From contig NZ_CP045508.1 in assembly GCF_013376475.1 (NCBI RefSeq), positions 1,981,501 to 2,045,500 on the forward strand: DNA of 64,000 nt, read 5' to 3'. This DNA comes from Desulfolutivibrio sulfoxidireducens (GTDB lineage Bacteria; Desulfobacterota; Desulfovibrionia; Desulfovibrionales; Desulfovibrionaceae). The position numbers and the translations under genes are program-made. A model generated the notes under the pieces. That model searched no databases. It worked only from the letters and a program-made list of their open reading frames with translations, and was not told where the DNA came from. Shown in pieces: positions 29,770-43,472 of the stretch; within the stretch, counting starts at the first letter, position 1; each line of letters begins with the position of its first letter.

Positions 29770-31481
29770 GGATGTTCCCCGCGTGCGCCTTCGTCGTCCA
29801 ACAGGCCGTCCATATCCGCCGCCTCCACCCGGGCATGGGCCAGGTTGCGCAGCTCAAAGAGCACGTCGGCCACTGGAATGCCCCGGGGACAGTGTTCCTG
29901 GCATTTGTAGCAGGTGACGCAGTTCCATAAAAAATTGGTCGAAAGGGCCAGGTCGGCCAGGCCCATGCGGGCCAGATTCATGAGCTGGTGCGGGGAGACG
30001 TCCAGGTCGGCGGCCGGGACGTCCGGCAGGCGAAACAGCGGGCAGACCGAGGTGCACACCGAACACTGCGCGCACGGGGCGAAGGTGTCCGGATTGTCCA
30101 GAAGGGAAGGGGAACGGACCCGGGTCTTCGCGGGATGGCCGCCACGTCCGGCAAGCCTCTCCCAGACCTCGGGACCAAGGTTGCGCAGCCGCACGTACAG
30201 TTCCGGATAGCCCAGGCGGGAGGCCTCGCGTTTGGAGACCAGCCACAGGTCCTGGAGGTTGATGCGCGAGGGACAGACCACGGTGCAGCGCATGCACTCG
30301 GTGCAGATAAATCCGCCCCTGGAAAAGGCGGCCAGGGCGGCCGGGGTGATATGTCCCGCTTTGCCGGCGAGTTTGCGCATGGACAGAAGTTTTTCCGAGG
30401 GCAGGATCTCGCGGGTGCCGAGGGCCAGAAAGGCCGGGAGCACGCTGCAGTGGCGGCTGCAGATGCCGCAGTTGGTGCAGGCGTCCAGGCCCACGGCCCG
30501 TTTCATGGGGGCGACCGGCCGGGGCCGCAAGGCCTCCTGGCCGGGGTCCAGGCCCCTGAGCAGGATGCCCGCTGGCGTGGACAGGATGTGGAAGAGCTTG
30601 CCGAAGGGGAGCCAGGCCAGGGCGAACAGGCAGGACAGGACGTGGGTCCACCACAACAAGGCGTCCCGGCCGGCGCTTGACGGGGCCAGGGCCCGGGACA
30701 GGGGCGCGGACACGAAGGCCGAGCGGGGCGGGGAATGGCAGGGGGCGCAGGCGGTTTCGGACAGTTCGCGGCCTTTTTCGAGACGTTCGGGCGAGGGCGC
30801 GGCGTTGTCCCCGGCCGTCTCCGGAAAGACCATGCCGTGGCGCTTTGCCCAAAAGGCCCGCAGGGCGGCCATGTCCGCCTCGTCCGGGGCGGGCAGATAG
30901 TCGGCGGTCATGCGCGTGAATACCGCCGGGGAGACCATCTTGGCCGCCTCCAGGAAAAAACCCGAGGCGATGATCAGGCCGATGAGCCCCAGGGTGAAGA
31001 GGTCCTCGAACCGGGTGGTGCGGCGCATGTCGCGCACGAACAGGCGGCGGAAAAGGGCGATGCCAAGCCCGCAGGCCACCAAAACCCCGAAGAGGTTGCG
31101 CAGGAATTGCCAGGGATCGAGGGTCGGTTCGTAGCCCGGAAACAGGGGCCGGGAGACGAAGGCCTCGAGCGCGTGAAAGAGAAGCAGTCCCGAGAAACCG
31201 GCGAACAGGCAGAAATGCATGATCCAGCGCCACAGGCTGCCTTTTTGCAGCAGATGCCCTTGAAGCAGGATGTCCCGGACAAAGGTGACGATGACCCGGG
31301 GGGCGGCGTGGATCGTGTCCCGCCAGGACAGGGAGCCTAGCAACACGCCCAGGGCCGGGGCCGGGGGCAGGCCGGGAACGGCCAGGGAGCGGTCCGGGGC
31401 CAGCCAGCGGGCCACGCGCCAGACCGTGCCCGCAAGGCACACGATCAGACAGGCCCACAGGATCATGGCGAAAAGGCTCAT
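29766..31481 (-). CDS. Membrane cytochrome/[4Fe-4S] protein, HdrE-HdrC/DsrMK-like (GlpC replacement)
   Basis: A 571-aa protein. Residues 1-310 hold about five membrane helices with histidines at 89, 103, 280 and 298 suited to b hemes, as in NarI/DsrM/HdrE. A loop carries a c-type heme motif CAPCH (245-249). Residues 330-571 carry four complete CxxCxxCxxxC sets (335-345, 393-403, 470-480, 521-531), twice the usual HdrC number. The start at 31481 has GGGAG upstream; the open frame before it overlaps glpB and is rejected. Lying between glpB and the HdrB-like gene, it most likely moves electrons from GlpAB to or through the membrane. Confidence 0.85.
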   Translation of the reverse strand: MSLFAMILWACLIVCLAGTVWRVARWLAPDRSLAVPGLPPAPALGVLLGSLSWRDTIHAAPRVIVTFVRDILLQGHLLQKGSLWRWIMHFCLFAGFSGLLLFHALEAFVSRPLFPGYEPTLDPWQFLRNLFGVLVACGLGIALFRRLFVRDMRRTTRFEDLFTLGLIGLIIASGFFLEAAKMVSPAVFTRMTADYLPAPDEADMAALRAFWAKRHGMVFPETAGDNAAPSPERLEKGRELSETACAPCHSPPRSAFVSAPLSRALAPSSAGRDALLWWTHVLSCLFALAWLPFGKLFHILSTPAGILLRGLDPGQEALRPRPVAPMKRAVGLDACTNCGICSRHCSVLPAFLALGTREILPSEKLLSMRKLAGKAGHITPAALAAFSRGGFICTECMRCTVVCPSRINLQDLWLVSKREASRLGYPELYVRLRNLGPEVWERLAGRGGHPAKTRVRSPSLLDNPDTFAPCAQCSVCTSVCPLFRLPDVPAADLDVSPHQLMNLARMGLADLALSTNFLWNCVTCYKCQEHCPRGIPVADVLFELRNLAHARVEAADMDGLLDDEGARGEHP

Positions 31482-31557
31482 GAAAGCTCCCGTGAAACGG
31501 CCCGCCCAAACCACCGCGCCGGCCTCGTGGGCATTGCCGCCTCCTTGCGTTTTCCCC

Positions 31558-32838
31558 TTACTTTCGGGCGGCGAAATCCTCCACGGCGGCATGGGCCGTG
31601 ACAATGGCCAGCCCGGCGCCGCATTTCTGGCGGGTCCAGTCGTGTCCGGCCAGGATGGACCCCACGGCGTACAGGGTTTCGAAGGCCGGTTCCCCGTCCG
31701 GGCCAAGGGGCCGGAACCGGACGTCCGTGGCCAATCCGGCGCGGTTTATGCCGTGTCCGGCCGGGTCGAACATGCTCTGGCCGTGCCAGTCCGCGCGCGA
31801 GGCGGGCTGGACCACGGGCAGCCCGAACAGGGGCTCCCCGACGCCCTTGCGATGCGCGACGAGCCCTTTGCCGAAAAAACGTCCTGTGGCCAGGACCGCC
31901 CCCCGGGCCGCCACCTCGGCCTCGGGTTCGCTCCCGCCCACGGTGAAGGTGTAGCCCCGGGCGCGCGCCGTGACCCCAAGCGCCAGCTTGCCGAAAAATG
32001 TGGCCGCCCCACGTCGGGGCATGGCCTCCTCGAAGGCGGCCTTCAGGCGCAGGCCCGTGACCGCCGGCGGAATGGTGGGGATCTCGAAGACGGGAAGGCC
32101 CAAAAGCTCCCGCAGGGCCGAAAGCGTCTCCCGGGTGCGGTAGATGCCGAGCATGGCCGGAAAGCCGGCCATCTCCACGCCGCGCAGGTGCGGGGCCAGG
32201 GCTTTCGCCAGGGACTCCCGGACGCGGGGCGACTCCATGGCCAGGGCCATGGGTTCGGGATAGGGGGCCGGCAGGCCGCCGGGGAAGGGCAGGCGCACAT
32301 GCCGCAGACAGGGCCACACCGGGCCGAGGGTCTGAGCCGCCTGGGCCGCGCTGAAGCCCTTAAGCCCCTCGAAATCGACGAGCAGGGTCGGCGCGGCGCG
32401 GCGCAGGCCGGCGTCGGCCGGCCACATGCCGGCCGGGACCCGGTAGGTGTGCTTGATGGTGCCCACCGGGGTCGGGATCATGGCGTTTTTGCCGTCGTGG
32501 CCGTGGTAGTCCAGTCCGATCCCGGCCAGAAAATCCACGAAGGAGGCGAAGGCCGCCTCCATTTCCGGACGGGACACCCTGGCGTAGGGGTGGTTGGGTT
32601 CGTCGGCGGTCAGGGCGGCCACGGCCGCGAAGGGGTCATCCCATATCCGGCCATCGGCCACGGGATGCACGGCCAGAAGGTCCAGAAGGCCGCTGGCGAA
32701 AAGGCTTTCTCCCGGAGTCCCGGCCAGGGCCACGGACAACCCGCGTTTCAGGGCGAAGGCCGCGGCGGCCATGCCGGCCAGGCCCGTTCCCAGGACCATG
32801 AGATCGACGTCGTGGCGGGGGAGGGATGCGGGCGTCAT
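31558..32838 (-). CDS. glpB: Anaerobic glycerol-3-phosphate dehydrogenase subunit B
   Basis: A 426-aa flavoprotein subunit that binds FMN and joins GlpA to the Fe-S partner. The N-terminal dinucleotide motif is VLGTGLAGMAAAAFALKRG. GTIKHTYRVPAGMWP and the C-terminal GSILAGHDWTRQKCGAGLA match GlpB. The start codon overlaps the glpA stop (ATGA). A 76-base gap precedes the membrane Fe-S gene. Confidence 0.9.
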   Translation of the reverse strand: MTPASLPRHDVDLMVLGTGLAGMAAAAFALKRGLSVALAGTPGESLFASGLLDLLAVHPVADGRIWDDPFAAVAALTADEPNHPYARVSRPEMEAAFASFVDFLAGIGLDYHGHDGKNAMIPTPVGTIKHTYRVPAGMWPADAGLRRAAPTLLVDFEGLKGFSAAQAAQTLGPVWPCLRHVRLPFPGGLPAPYPEPMALAMESPRVRESLAKALAPHLRGVEMAGFPAMLGIYRTRETLSALRELLGLPVFEIPTIPPAVTGLRLKAAFEEAMPRRGAATFFGKLALGVTARARGYTFTVGGSEPEAEVAARGAVLATGRFFGKGLVAHRKGVGEPLFGLPVVQPASRADWHGQSMFDPAGHGINRAGLATDVRFRPLGPDGEPAFETLYAVGSILAGHDWTRQKCGAGLAIVTAHAAVEDFAARK

Positions 32839-34409
32839 GCGTGGTTCCCCCCGTTTCCGCCGTTTCGGACCAGTTCCAGTCCGAAGAGCCCGCAGTGCAG
32901 GGCCTCCTGGAATTCGGCCTGCATCTGGGGAAAATCGAAAAGGATGGGCTGTACCCCGCGCCAGCGTTCCTCGAGGAAGCGGCGCATCTCGGCAAGTCCC
33001 TGGTCCGCCTCGAAGACCCCCGTGTCGTAGAGATGGCCCGTGACCCGGATGGCGCACAATCCGCCCTGGCAGGGTCCCTTGCCGATGCGGCTGCGCAGGC
33101 CGATGGACAAAAGTGTGGCCCCGGGGGCCATGTCCGGCATGGTGCGCACGATGTCGTCCACCACGCTTTTGGACACCATCTCGCATTCGCACAGGATGGT
33201 GTCCGTGGGGTCAGTGGATGTGAGCCACTGACGCGGGGCCAGGCCCGGCTCGGTCCAGCGTCCGCCCTCATAGGGCGGCAGGGGGGTTGTGGCTGTGAGG
33301 CAGGGCGCGTCCACCCCGAGCTTGGCGCAGACCAGATCGGCGGTCTTCTCGGCCATGATCCGGAAGGTGGTCAGTTTGCCGCCGGTGATGGTCACGAGAT
33401 TGTCCACGCCGTCGCGGGCGTGATCCAAAAGGGCGAATCCCCGGCTGACGGCCCGGTCCCCGGCCGAGGAGGACTTGCCGAACAGGGGGCGCACCCCGGC
33501 ATAGGCCCGGATGTAGCGGGTGGCGTTGAGTTCCGGGACCATGGCCGCGCCCTCGTCGATGATCCGGTCCACCTCGGGGATGCTGGGACGACAGTCGTCG
33601 GGGTCGGGGATGCGCACCGAGGTGGTGCCCAGGATGGACACCGTGCCGCCGGGGACCAGGATGTCCGCGTCCGTGGCCGGGCGCAGGCGGTTTACGACCC
33701 GGTCGGTGATGCGGCTTTGGGTCACCAGCAGGGTGCCCTTGGAAAAGACCAGATCCACGGCCAGGCCGGCCAGGGCCGCCACCCGCCCGGCCCAGGCCCC
33801 GGCCGCGTTGACCACCAGGGAAACCGCGATTTCGTATTCGCGGCCGCTGGGATCTTCCCTCACGCGCACGGCCCGGATGCGGCCCTTGTCCAGACGAAAG
33901 CCCACCACCCCGGTCCAAGGCAGGAATCGCGCGCCATGGGCCACGGCCTGGCCGATATTGTCCAGGGAGAGCTTGAAGGGGTCCACGGAGGCGTCGTTCA
34001 CCGCATAGGCGGCGATGAGCCGGTCGGACAGGGCGGGTTCCATCTCCCTGGCGGTCTTGACGTCCAGGGGCGTGGCCATGATGCCGCATTTTCGGCACAG
34101 ACCGGGGAAATCAGCCAGATAGTGTTCATCGTCACCGGAGACGGCCACGAAAAGGCCGCCCGTGTCCTCGACGCAGTGCGGGGCCAGCCTTTTTAAGGTC
34201 GTGTTTTCCTCACGGCATTCAACGGCGGCCAGGGGGTCCGACCCCACGTAGCGCGCGCCGCTGTGGAGCAGCCCGTGGTTTCCGCCCGAGGCCCCGGCAT
34301 TGACGTCCCGCTTGTCCACAAGGACGCAGGAAACGCCGCGCAGGGTCAGGTCCCGGGCCAGTCCCGCGCCGGTCACCCCGCCTCCGATGATGAGCACGGT
34401 GGTCCGCAC
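32835..34409 (-). CDS. glpA: Anaerobic glycerol-3-phosphate dehydrogenase subunit A
   Basis: Oxidises sn-glycerol 3-phosphate to dihydroxyacetone phosphate. The 524-aa protein begins VLIIGGGVTGAGLARDL (FAD site), with GASGGNHGLLHSGARY and a later VTITGGKLTTFR typical of the family. A C-terminal BFD-like [2Fe-2S] domain has CECEMVS and CQGGLC. The start is GTG with AAGGAGAT upstream. It is the first gene of the leftward operon glpA-glpB-membrane Fe-S-hdrB-glpK and is divergent from glpR. Confidence 0.95.
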   Translation of the reverse strand: MRTTVLIIGGGVTGAGLARDLTLRGVSCVLVDKRDVNAGASGGNHGLLHSGARYVGSDPLAAVECREENTTLKRLAPHCVEDTGGLFVAVSGDDEHYLADFPGLCRKCGIMATPLDVKTAREMEPALSDRLIAAYAVNDASVDPFKLSLDNIGQAVAHGARFLPWTGVVGFRLDKGRIRAVRVREDPSGREYEIAVSLVVNAAGAWAGRVAALAGLAVDLVFSKGTLLVTQSRITDRVVNRLRPATDADILVPGGTVSILGTTSVRIPDPDDCRPSIPEVDRIIDEGAAMVPELNATRYIRAYAGVRPLFGKSSSAGDRAVSRGFALLDHARDGVDNLVTITGGKLTTFRIMAEKTADLVCAKLGVDAPCLTATTPLPPYEGGRWTEPGLAPRQWLTSTDPTDTILCECEMVSKSVVDDIVRTMPDMAPGATLLSIGLRSRIGKGPCQGGLCAIRVTGHLYDTGVFEADQGLAEMRRFLEERWRGVQPILFDFPQMQAEFQEALHCGLFGLELVRNGGNGGNHA

Positions 34410-34749
34410 CCGGGTATCTCCTTGAATCTGTCGTTATTCGGCGACCCCCGTCGCGGCCGGAGTCCGGCCGCGACGGTTCTTGGGGGGATGGGCCGCCGTC
34501 CGAAGCGGGGATGCCGCCGGGGGGTCCGGCTTGGGAGGGTCCCCGATTTCAGTTTGCCCTTGTGAAAAGAGAAACACAGTGATACGAATATGTTGAAAGA
34601 CACCTTGCCATCACACGCGAAAAGCTGTCACAATATAACCGACAAGCCGCTTTTTGTCATTATTTTTTTCTAAAAACAACAGACTCGAAATAATTTTTTT
34701 CAAAAACGAAAACAGATCGAGGGATTTGATCTTTCCGGAGAACGCGAAC
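34410..34749. promoter_or_regulatory. Divergent glpA / glpR control region
   Basis: A 340-base gap between the divergent starts of glpA and glpR. The glpA half is GC-rich, and the stretch 34560-34740 is AT-rich and should hold the promoters. CGAAA at 34686 and CGAAAA at 34707 resemble the TTTTCG-type motifs repeated in the other glp control region, so they are candidate GlpR half-sites. No clear -35/-10 pair stood out. Confidence 0.45.
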
Positions 34750-35607
34750 ATGACACAGCGGGAACGGGAACAGGCCGATCCGGAGATTCCCGGAGGCGAG
34801 GGGCAGGAGGGCGGTTTCGGAGACGCGTCGGGAAAATCCGCCTCGGTGAAAAAGCGCCAGGAAAAAATTCTCATCGTGGTGCGGGAAAAGGGTTTCGCCA
34901 CCATCGAGGCCCTGGCCAGGGAGTTCCACGTCACCCCCCAGACCATCCGGCGGGACATCAACATGCTCTCCCGGGAAGGGCTCCTGCACCGCTACCACGG
35001 TGGAGCGGGTCTGGAGTCGAGCACCGAGAATCTGGCCTATTCCGACCGCAAGATCCTGTGCCGCCAGGAAAAACGCCGCATCGCGGCCATGGTCGCCCGG
35101 CACATCCCGGATCATGCCTCGCTTTTCATCAATATCGGCACCACCACCGAGGAGGTGGCCCGGGCGCTTTGCAACCATCAGCGTCTGCGGGTCATCACCA
35201 ACAACCTCAATGTGGCCGGAATCATGGCCGGCTACGACAACGTCGAGGTGATCATCGCCGGAGGCCTCATCCGCCACCGCGACTGCGGCATCATCGGCGA
35301 GGCCACCATCGACTTCATCCAGCAGTTCAAGGTGGATTACGGCATCATCGGCATCTCCGGCATCGATCTGGACGGGACCCTGCTCGACTTCGACTTCCGC
35401 GAGGTGCGGGCCGCCCGGGCCATTATCGACAATTCCCGAAAGACCTTCCTGGTGGCCGATCACACCAAGTTCGGCCGCAACGCCATGGTCCGCCTGGCGG
35501 ACATCACCGAGATCGACGCCCTGTTCACCGACGCCCTGCCGCCTTTGACCCTGCGGGAAAAGCTCGAGGCCGCCGACGTGGAATACCACGTGGCCGATCA
35601 GGAGTGA
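34750..35607 (+). CDS. glpR: DeoR-family regulator, GlpR-type
   Basis: A 285-aa repressor, probably released by glycerol 3-phosphate. The DeoR helix-turn-helix is FATIEALAREFHVTPQTIRRDINML, preceded by an unusual acidic, glycine-rich leader (residues 1-35). The sugar-phosphate domain has FINIGTTTEEVARAL, GGLIRHRDCGIIGE and VADHTKFGRNAM. The ATG at 34750 is chosen by GGAGAAC upstream; the frame is open earlier but AT-rich and not protein-like. It sits between the two glp operons it should control. Confidence 0.9.
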   Translation: MTQREREQADPEIPGGEGQEGGFGDASGKSASVKKRQEKILIVVREKGFATIEALAREFHVTPQTIRRDINMLSREGLLHRYHGGAGLESSTENLAYSDRKILCRQEKRRIAAMVARHIPDHASLFINIGTTTEEVARALCNHQRLRVITNNLNVAGIMAGYDNVEVIIAGGLIRHRDCGIIGEATIDFIQQFKVDYGIIGISGIDLDGTLLDFDFREVRAARAIIDNSRKTFLVADHTKFGRNAMVRLADITEIDALFTDALPPLTLREKLEAADVEYHVADQE

Positions 35608-35688
35608 TCCCGGGCGGGCCAGATCCTTCATCCCGTGTTCGTGGCCAAACGCCTTCGACGCGTCGTGGCATCCCCTTCGATGGATAGC

Positions 35689-35764
35689 TTTTTTTCGATT
35701 TGTTACAAAAACATTTCTTTTTTCGCTTGAGAAAAAGCCCTGAAGCTGGTACTCCTCCTTTTCG
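35689..35764 (+). promoter_or_regulatory. Candidate GlpR-binding and promoter region upstream of glpS
   Basis: Three TTTTCG motifs occur here: TTTTTTTCG ending 35697, TTTTTTCG ending 35725 and TTTTCG at 35759-35764. They match in reverse orientation the CGAAA(A) motifs before glpR. A weak TTGAGA-17-TACTCC pair lies at about 35726-35755. Confidence 0.35.
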
Positions 35765-35843
35765 AGACCTAGTCTTCTGTCCTTAAATCCTGAATTATTT
35801 CCAGGGAGTCGCTCGGGCGCCGGGCGCAGGCGGGGAGCCGGGG

Positions 35844-36929
<1,086 letters not shown>

Positions 36930-36949
36930 TCTCGACGAGGTATCCGCTT

Positions 36950-38044
<1,095 letters not shown>

Positions 38045-38110
38045 CGAGGCTTCCGGGGCGCCTGTCCCGGGGGCGGCCGGCCCGGATTTCGCAACGAGGA
38101 GAGGGGCGAC

Positions 38111-38982
<872 letters not shown>

Positions 38983-38986
<4 letters not shown>

Positions 38987-39786
38987 GGTTAAGCGCCCGC
39001 CAAGTCATTTTACTCGTGTATCTGGCATTTTTGCTGCTGCCCATCTACTGGCTGGTGAACATGTCCTTCAAGACCACCGACGAAATTCTCGGCGGTTTCA
39101 GCCTTGTTCCGAACGAATTCACCATTGCCAACTACACAATGATCTTTACCGACAAGTCCTGGTACATGGGCTATATCAACTCCATAAAATACGTGGTGTT
39201 AAACACCATCATCTCCCTTTCCGTGGCCCTTCCGGCGGCCTACGCCTTCTCCCGCTTCCGGTTTCTGGGGGACAAGCACATGTTTTTCTGGCTGTTGACC
39301 AACCGCATGTCCCCTCCGGCCGTTTTTCTGCTTCCCTTTTTCAACTTCTACCAGACCGTGGGGCTTTTCGACACCCACATCGCCGTGGCCCTGGCCCACT
39401 GCCTGTTCAACGTGCCGTTGGCCGTGTGGATTCTCGAAGGATTCATGTCCGGCATCCCCCGGGAGATCGACGAGACGGCCTTCATCGACGGGTACAGCTT
39501 TCCCCGCTTTTTCTTCGCCATCTTCATCCCTCTGGTGAAGGCCGGCATCGGCGTCACGGCCTTTTTCTGCTTCATGTTTTCCTGGGTGGAACTGCTTCTG
39601 GCCCGGACCCTGACCACGGTCAACGCCAAGCCCATCGCCGCCACCATGACCAGGACCATAAGCGCCGCGGGCATGGACTGGGGCGGCCTGGCCGCCGCCG
39701 GGGTCCTGACCATGATTCCCGGGGCCATCGTCATCTGGTTCGTGCGCAACTACATGGCCAAGGGCTTCGCCCTGGGCCGGGTGTGA
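38983..39786 (+). CDS. glpQ: Glycerol ABC transporter permease GlpQ
   Basis: A 267-aa MalG-like permease with six predicted helices. The coupling loop is REIDETAFIDGYSFPRFFFAIFIPL. The ATG at 38983 overlaps the glpP stop and is preceded by AAAGGAG; a longer in-frame opening overlaps glpP and is not used. The name refers to the ABC system, not the phosphodiesterase. Confidence 0.92.
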
Positions 39787-39907
39787 TGCGCGGCCGGGGT
39801 GGCCTTCCGATCCAGGGAGAGGGTGGTTGATAGGGAATTCGTTGACATTCTTTGTTACTGTGCTTGTTCAGCTTTTTTTCTGAGCGCGTCATGAAGGAGG
39901 ACGGGGC

Positions 39908-40186
39908 ATGGATCTGACCTGGATGGAATGGACCCCGATCACGGCCTATTTCTTCATCTTCATCGGCTGCGTCCTGGCCGCCATGACCGTGTGGCAGGTC
40001 CTGTCGCCCGGAATCGAGACCAAGGGATTTCTGCCCATGGCCACCACCCGGGGCGACCGGCTTTTCGTCGGCCTTCTTGGCGGCTGTTACATCCTTTTGG
40101 CCTTCATCGGCCTGACCGAACTCAGTCTCTGGTATGCCCTGGCCCTGGCCCTGGCGTTTCTCGGGGGCGTCATGCGTTTCGGCTGA
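39908..40186 (+). CDS. glpU: Small membrane protein, DUF2160 (GlpU)
   Basis: A 92-aa protein with three hydrophobic segments (about 10-32, 50-70, 72-90), matching DUF2160 proteins found with glycerol ABC transporters. Its exact part in transport is not known. It lies between the permease and the binding-protein genes, after a 121-base gap and a GGAGGACGGGGC site. That gap contains an isolated TTGACA (39842) but no good -10. Confidence 0.8.
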   Translation: MDLTWMEWTPITAYFFIFIGCVLAAMTVWQVLSPGIETKGFLPMATTRGDRLFVGLLGGCYILLAFIGLTELSLWYALALALAFLGGVMRFG

Positions 40187-40264
40187 TCTCCCCCCAGGCG
40201 CGGGCCCGGACCCGGGATTTCGACGAGTAAGCGGCATGGAAACGTTTAACCGGAGGTACGGCAG

Positions 40265-42028
<1,764 letters not shown>

Positions 42029-42058
42029 GCGCGACCCCGCCCCGGCGATCCGAAAGCG

Positions 42059-42094
42059 AAACGGCGCGTCCTTTGTGGGCGCGCCGTTTGTTTT
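42059..42094 (+). terminator. Rho-independent terminator of the glpS-V operon
   Basis: A 13-bp stem (AAACGGCGCGTCC / GGGCGCGCCGTTT, one G-U pair, 5-nt loop) is followed by GTTTT, 31 bases after the glpV stop. Confidence 0.85.
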
Positions 42095-42162
42095 GGGTGC
42101 GCCCGGCAGGGCGCACACACTTGGAGGTGGAAGTCCTCTCTGGCGACAGTGGAAACGCCCCT

Positions 42163-42981
42163 TTACACTCGTCCAACTAACCTTTTCCACGACGGGAGTT
42201 GGAAAACACAGTCGTCGGCCTCCTGCTCCATCCGAAAGAAGAGGGGGGCGGGCAGAGTAAGCGTCATGATATCGTCCCGGAAACGTCTGCGCATAACCTC
42301 TCGACCATCGCTCCCCAGCATGCCCAGCACCGCCCTGGGGGCCGCCGATTCCGCCTCGGCATAGGCAAAAGCCGCGATGCTACAACAATCTGTACCTTGG
42401 GGAGCCCGGAGTGGGTCGGCTCCTTGCATAACCGACCCCGCGAGCGTCACAAGACCTGAAAACTCAACCGGATTGACCGGGAAAATGACGGCACGGATAT
42501 TCTCATCACCAGAGGTGCGGCTCAGCGGCTTGAACAGAACGTACTTGTGCTGAATGTCGTATCGCGGAAATTCATGAAGAATCCACTCCCTGGCCAATTC
42601 CGCATTACAGTGCCTACGTTCACCATACTCGTACAGAGAACGCCAGTTTTTGGGCGCAGCCTCTATTTCGGCTTGATAAGCCGCCAGGTTGCTTGTGGAT
42701 TGAAGCCCTTTACTGAACAAGGCGGCATGCAGATCCAACTGCTCGTCCGATATATCGAAATCGGTCCCAAAACCCAAAGCCGCGCGACCTCCTGTGCAGA
42801 TGATGCTCTCACGGCTACCTCCGGCAATTTTGCCGCGTACGCTTGCCTCTGCGAATAAATAGAGAACACACCCGAATTTACCTTTTTTAAACTGGAATGC
42901 ATCTTCTGGGATGTTGTCGTTCCAAACAACTGCCACCGGATCGAATTCCGGACGCAAATTTTTAACAATGATGCTTTCCAT
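42163..42981 (-). CDS. DUF169 family protein
   Basis: A 272-aa soluble protein. The family core is visible: a cysteine before a hydrophobic YLFAEASVRGK, then SIICTGGRAALGFG, and later PVNPVEFSGL. DUF169 proteins are uncharacterised and common in anaerobes; conserved cysteines (CxGG and DCC) suggest metal or cofactor binding. It follows the SMR pump gene by 58 bases on the same strand and is probably co-transcribed. Composition differs from the glp genes. It is part of the inserted segment. Confidence 0.82.
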   Translation of the reverse strand: MESIIVKNLRPEFDPVAVVWNDNIPEDAFQFKKGKFGCVLYLFAEASVRGKIAGGSRESIICTGGRAALGFGTDFDISDEQLDLHAALFSKGLQSTSNLAAYQAEIEAAPKNWRSLYEYGERRHCNAELAREWILHEFPRYDIQHKYVLFKPLSRTSGDENIRAVIFPVNPVEFSGLVTLAGSVMQGADPLRAPQGTDCCSIAAFAYAEAESAAPRAVLGMLGSDGREVMRRRFRDDIMTLTLPAPLFFRMEQEADDCVFQLPSWKRLVGRV

Positions 42982-43039
42982 GATATACTCCTCATATTTT
43001 GCAATGCTTATCTATTCTGATAAAATTATATATTAACGT

Positions 43040-43369
43040 TCAATGAACAACAATTTTTGAGAATATATTTATGACTACAACACCGGAGATTATCATTACC
43101 ATGCCTATTATTGCTGGAGTGTCAGGAATCTGCTTAAATAAAATGGAACCTATCATGGTGACGAGCAATATTCCTACTCCTGACCATATTGCATATGCAA
43201 TGCCTACGGGTATCGTTTTCAACACGAGCGATAATAAATATAGCGATGCACCATAAGCTACAATTGCAATAAGGCCTGGGCATAACTTTGTGAATCCTTG
43301 TGACGCATTCAAGGCACTGGTTCCAACCACTTCTGCAATTATTGCTATGGAAAGATACAGATATCCCAT
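43040..43369 (-). CDS. Small multidrug resistance (SMR/EmrE-type) efflux protein
   Basis: A 109-aa four-helix proton-coupled exporter. The essential glutamate is in helix 1 (AEVVGTSAL) and the conserved Trp is in YAIWSGVGI. The helices fall at about 4-21, 33-52, 58-80 and 85-105. It acts as a dimer in the inner membrane and exports cationic or guanidinium-like compounds; the substrate is unknown. The gene is AT-rich. It is divergent from the MocR-type regulator. Confidence 0.92.
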   Translation of the reverse strand: MGYLYLSIAIIAEVVGTSALNASQGFTKLCPGLIAIVAYGASLYLLSLVLKTIPVGIAYAIWSGVGILLVTMIGSILFKQIPDTPAIIGMVMIISGVVVINIFSKIVVH

Positions 43370-43391
43370 GCCTTCTCCTGCTCAACGATTG

Positions 43392-43420
43392 TGTACTGAG
43401 GATATCGATGATATGGTACA
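43392..43420. promoter_or_regulatory. Candidate operator between SMR gene and mocR-type gene
   Basis: The 79-base divergent gap holds an inverted TGTAC ... GTACA pair (43392-43396, 43416-43420) around an AT-rich core, with TACAAT at 43417-43422 as a possible -10 for the regulator gene. Confidence 0.3.
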
Positions 43421-43472
43421 ATAAATAGATCCATAAACGAAAATTTTATTGGGCCATTATGAGGCGCAGCGT

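Noticed and set aside
39842-39870. Internal promoter before glpU (TTGACA)
   Set aside because: The best hexamer 17 bases downstream is TGTTCA, a poor -10, so it is not listed as a promoter.
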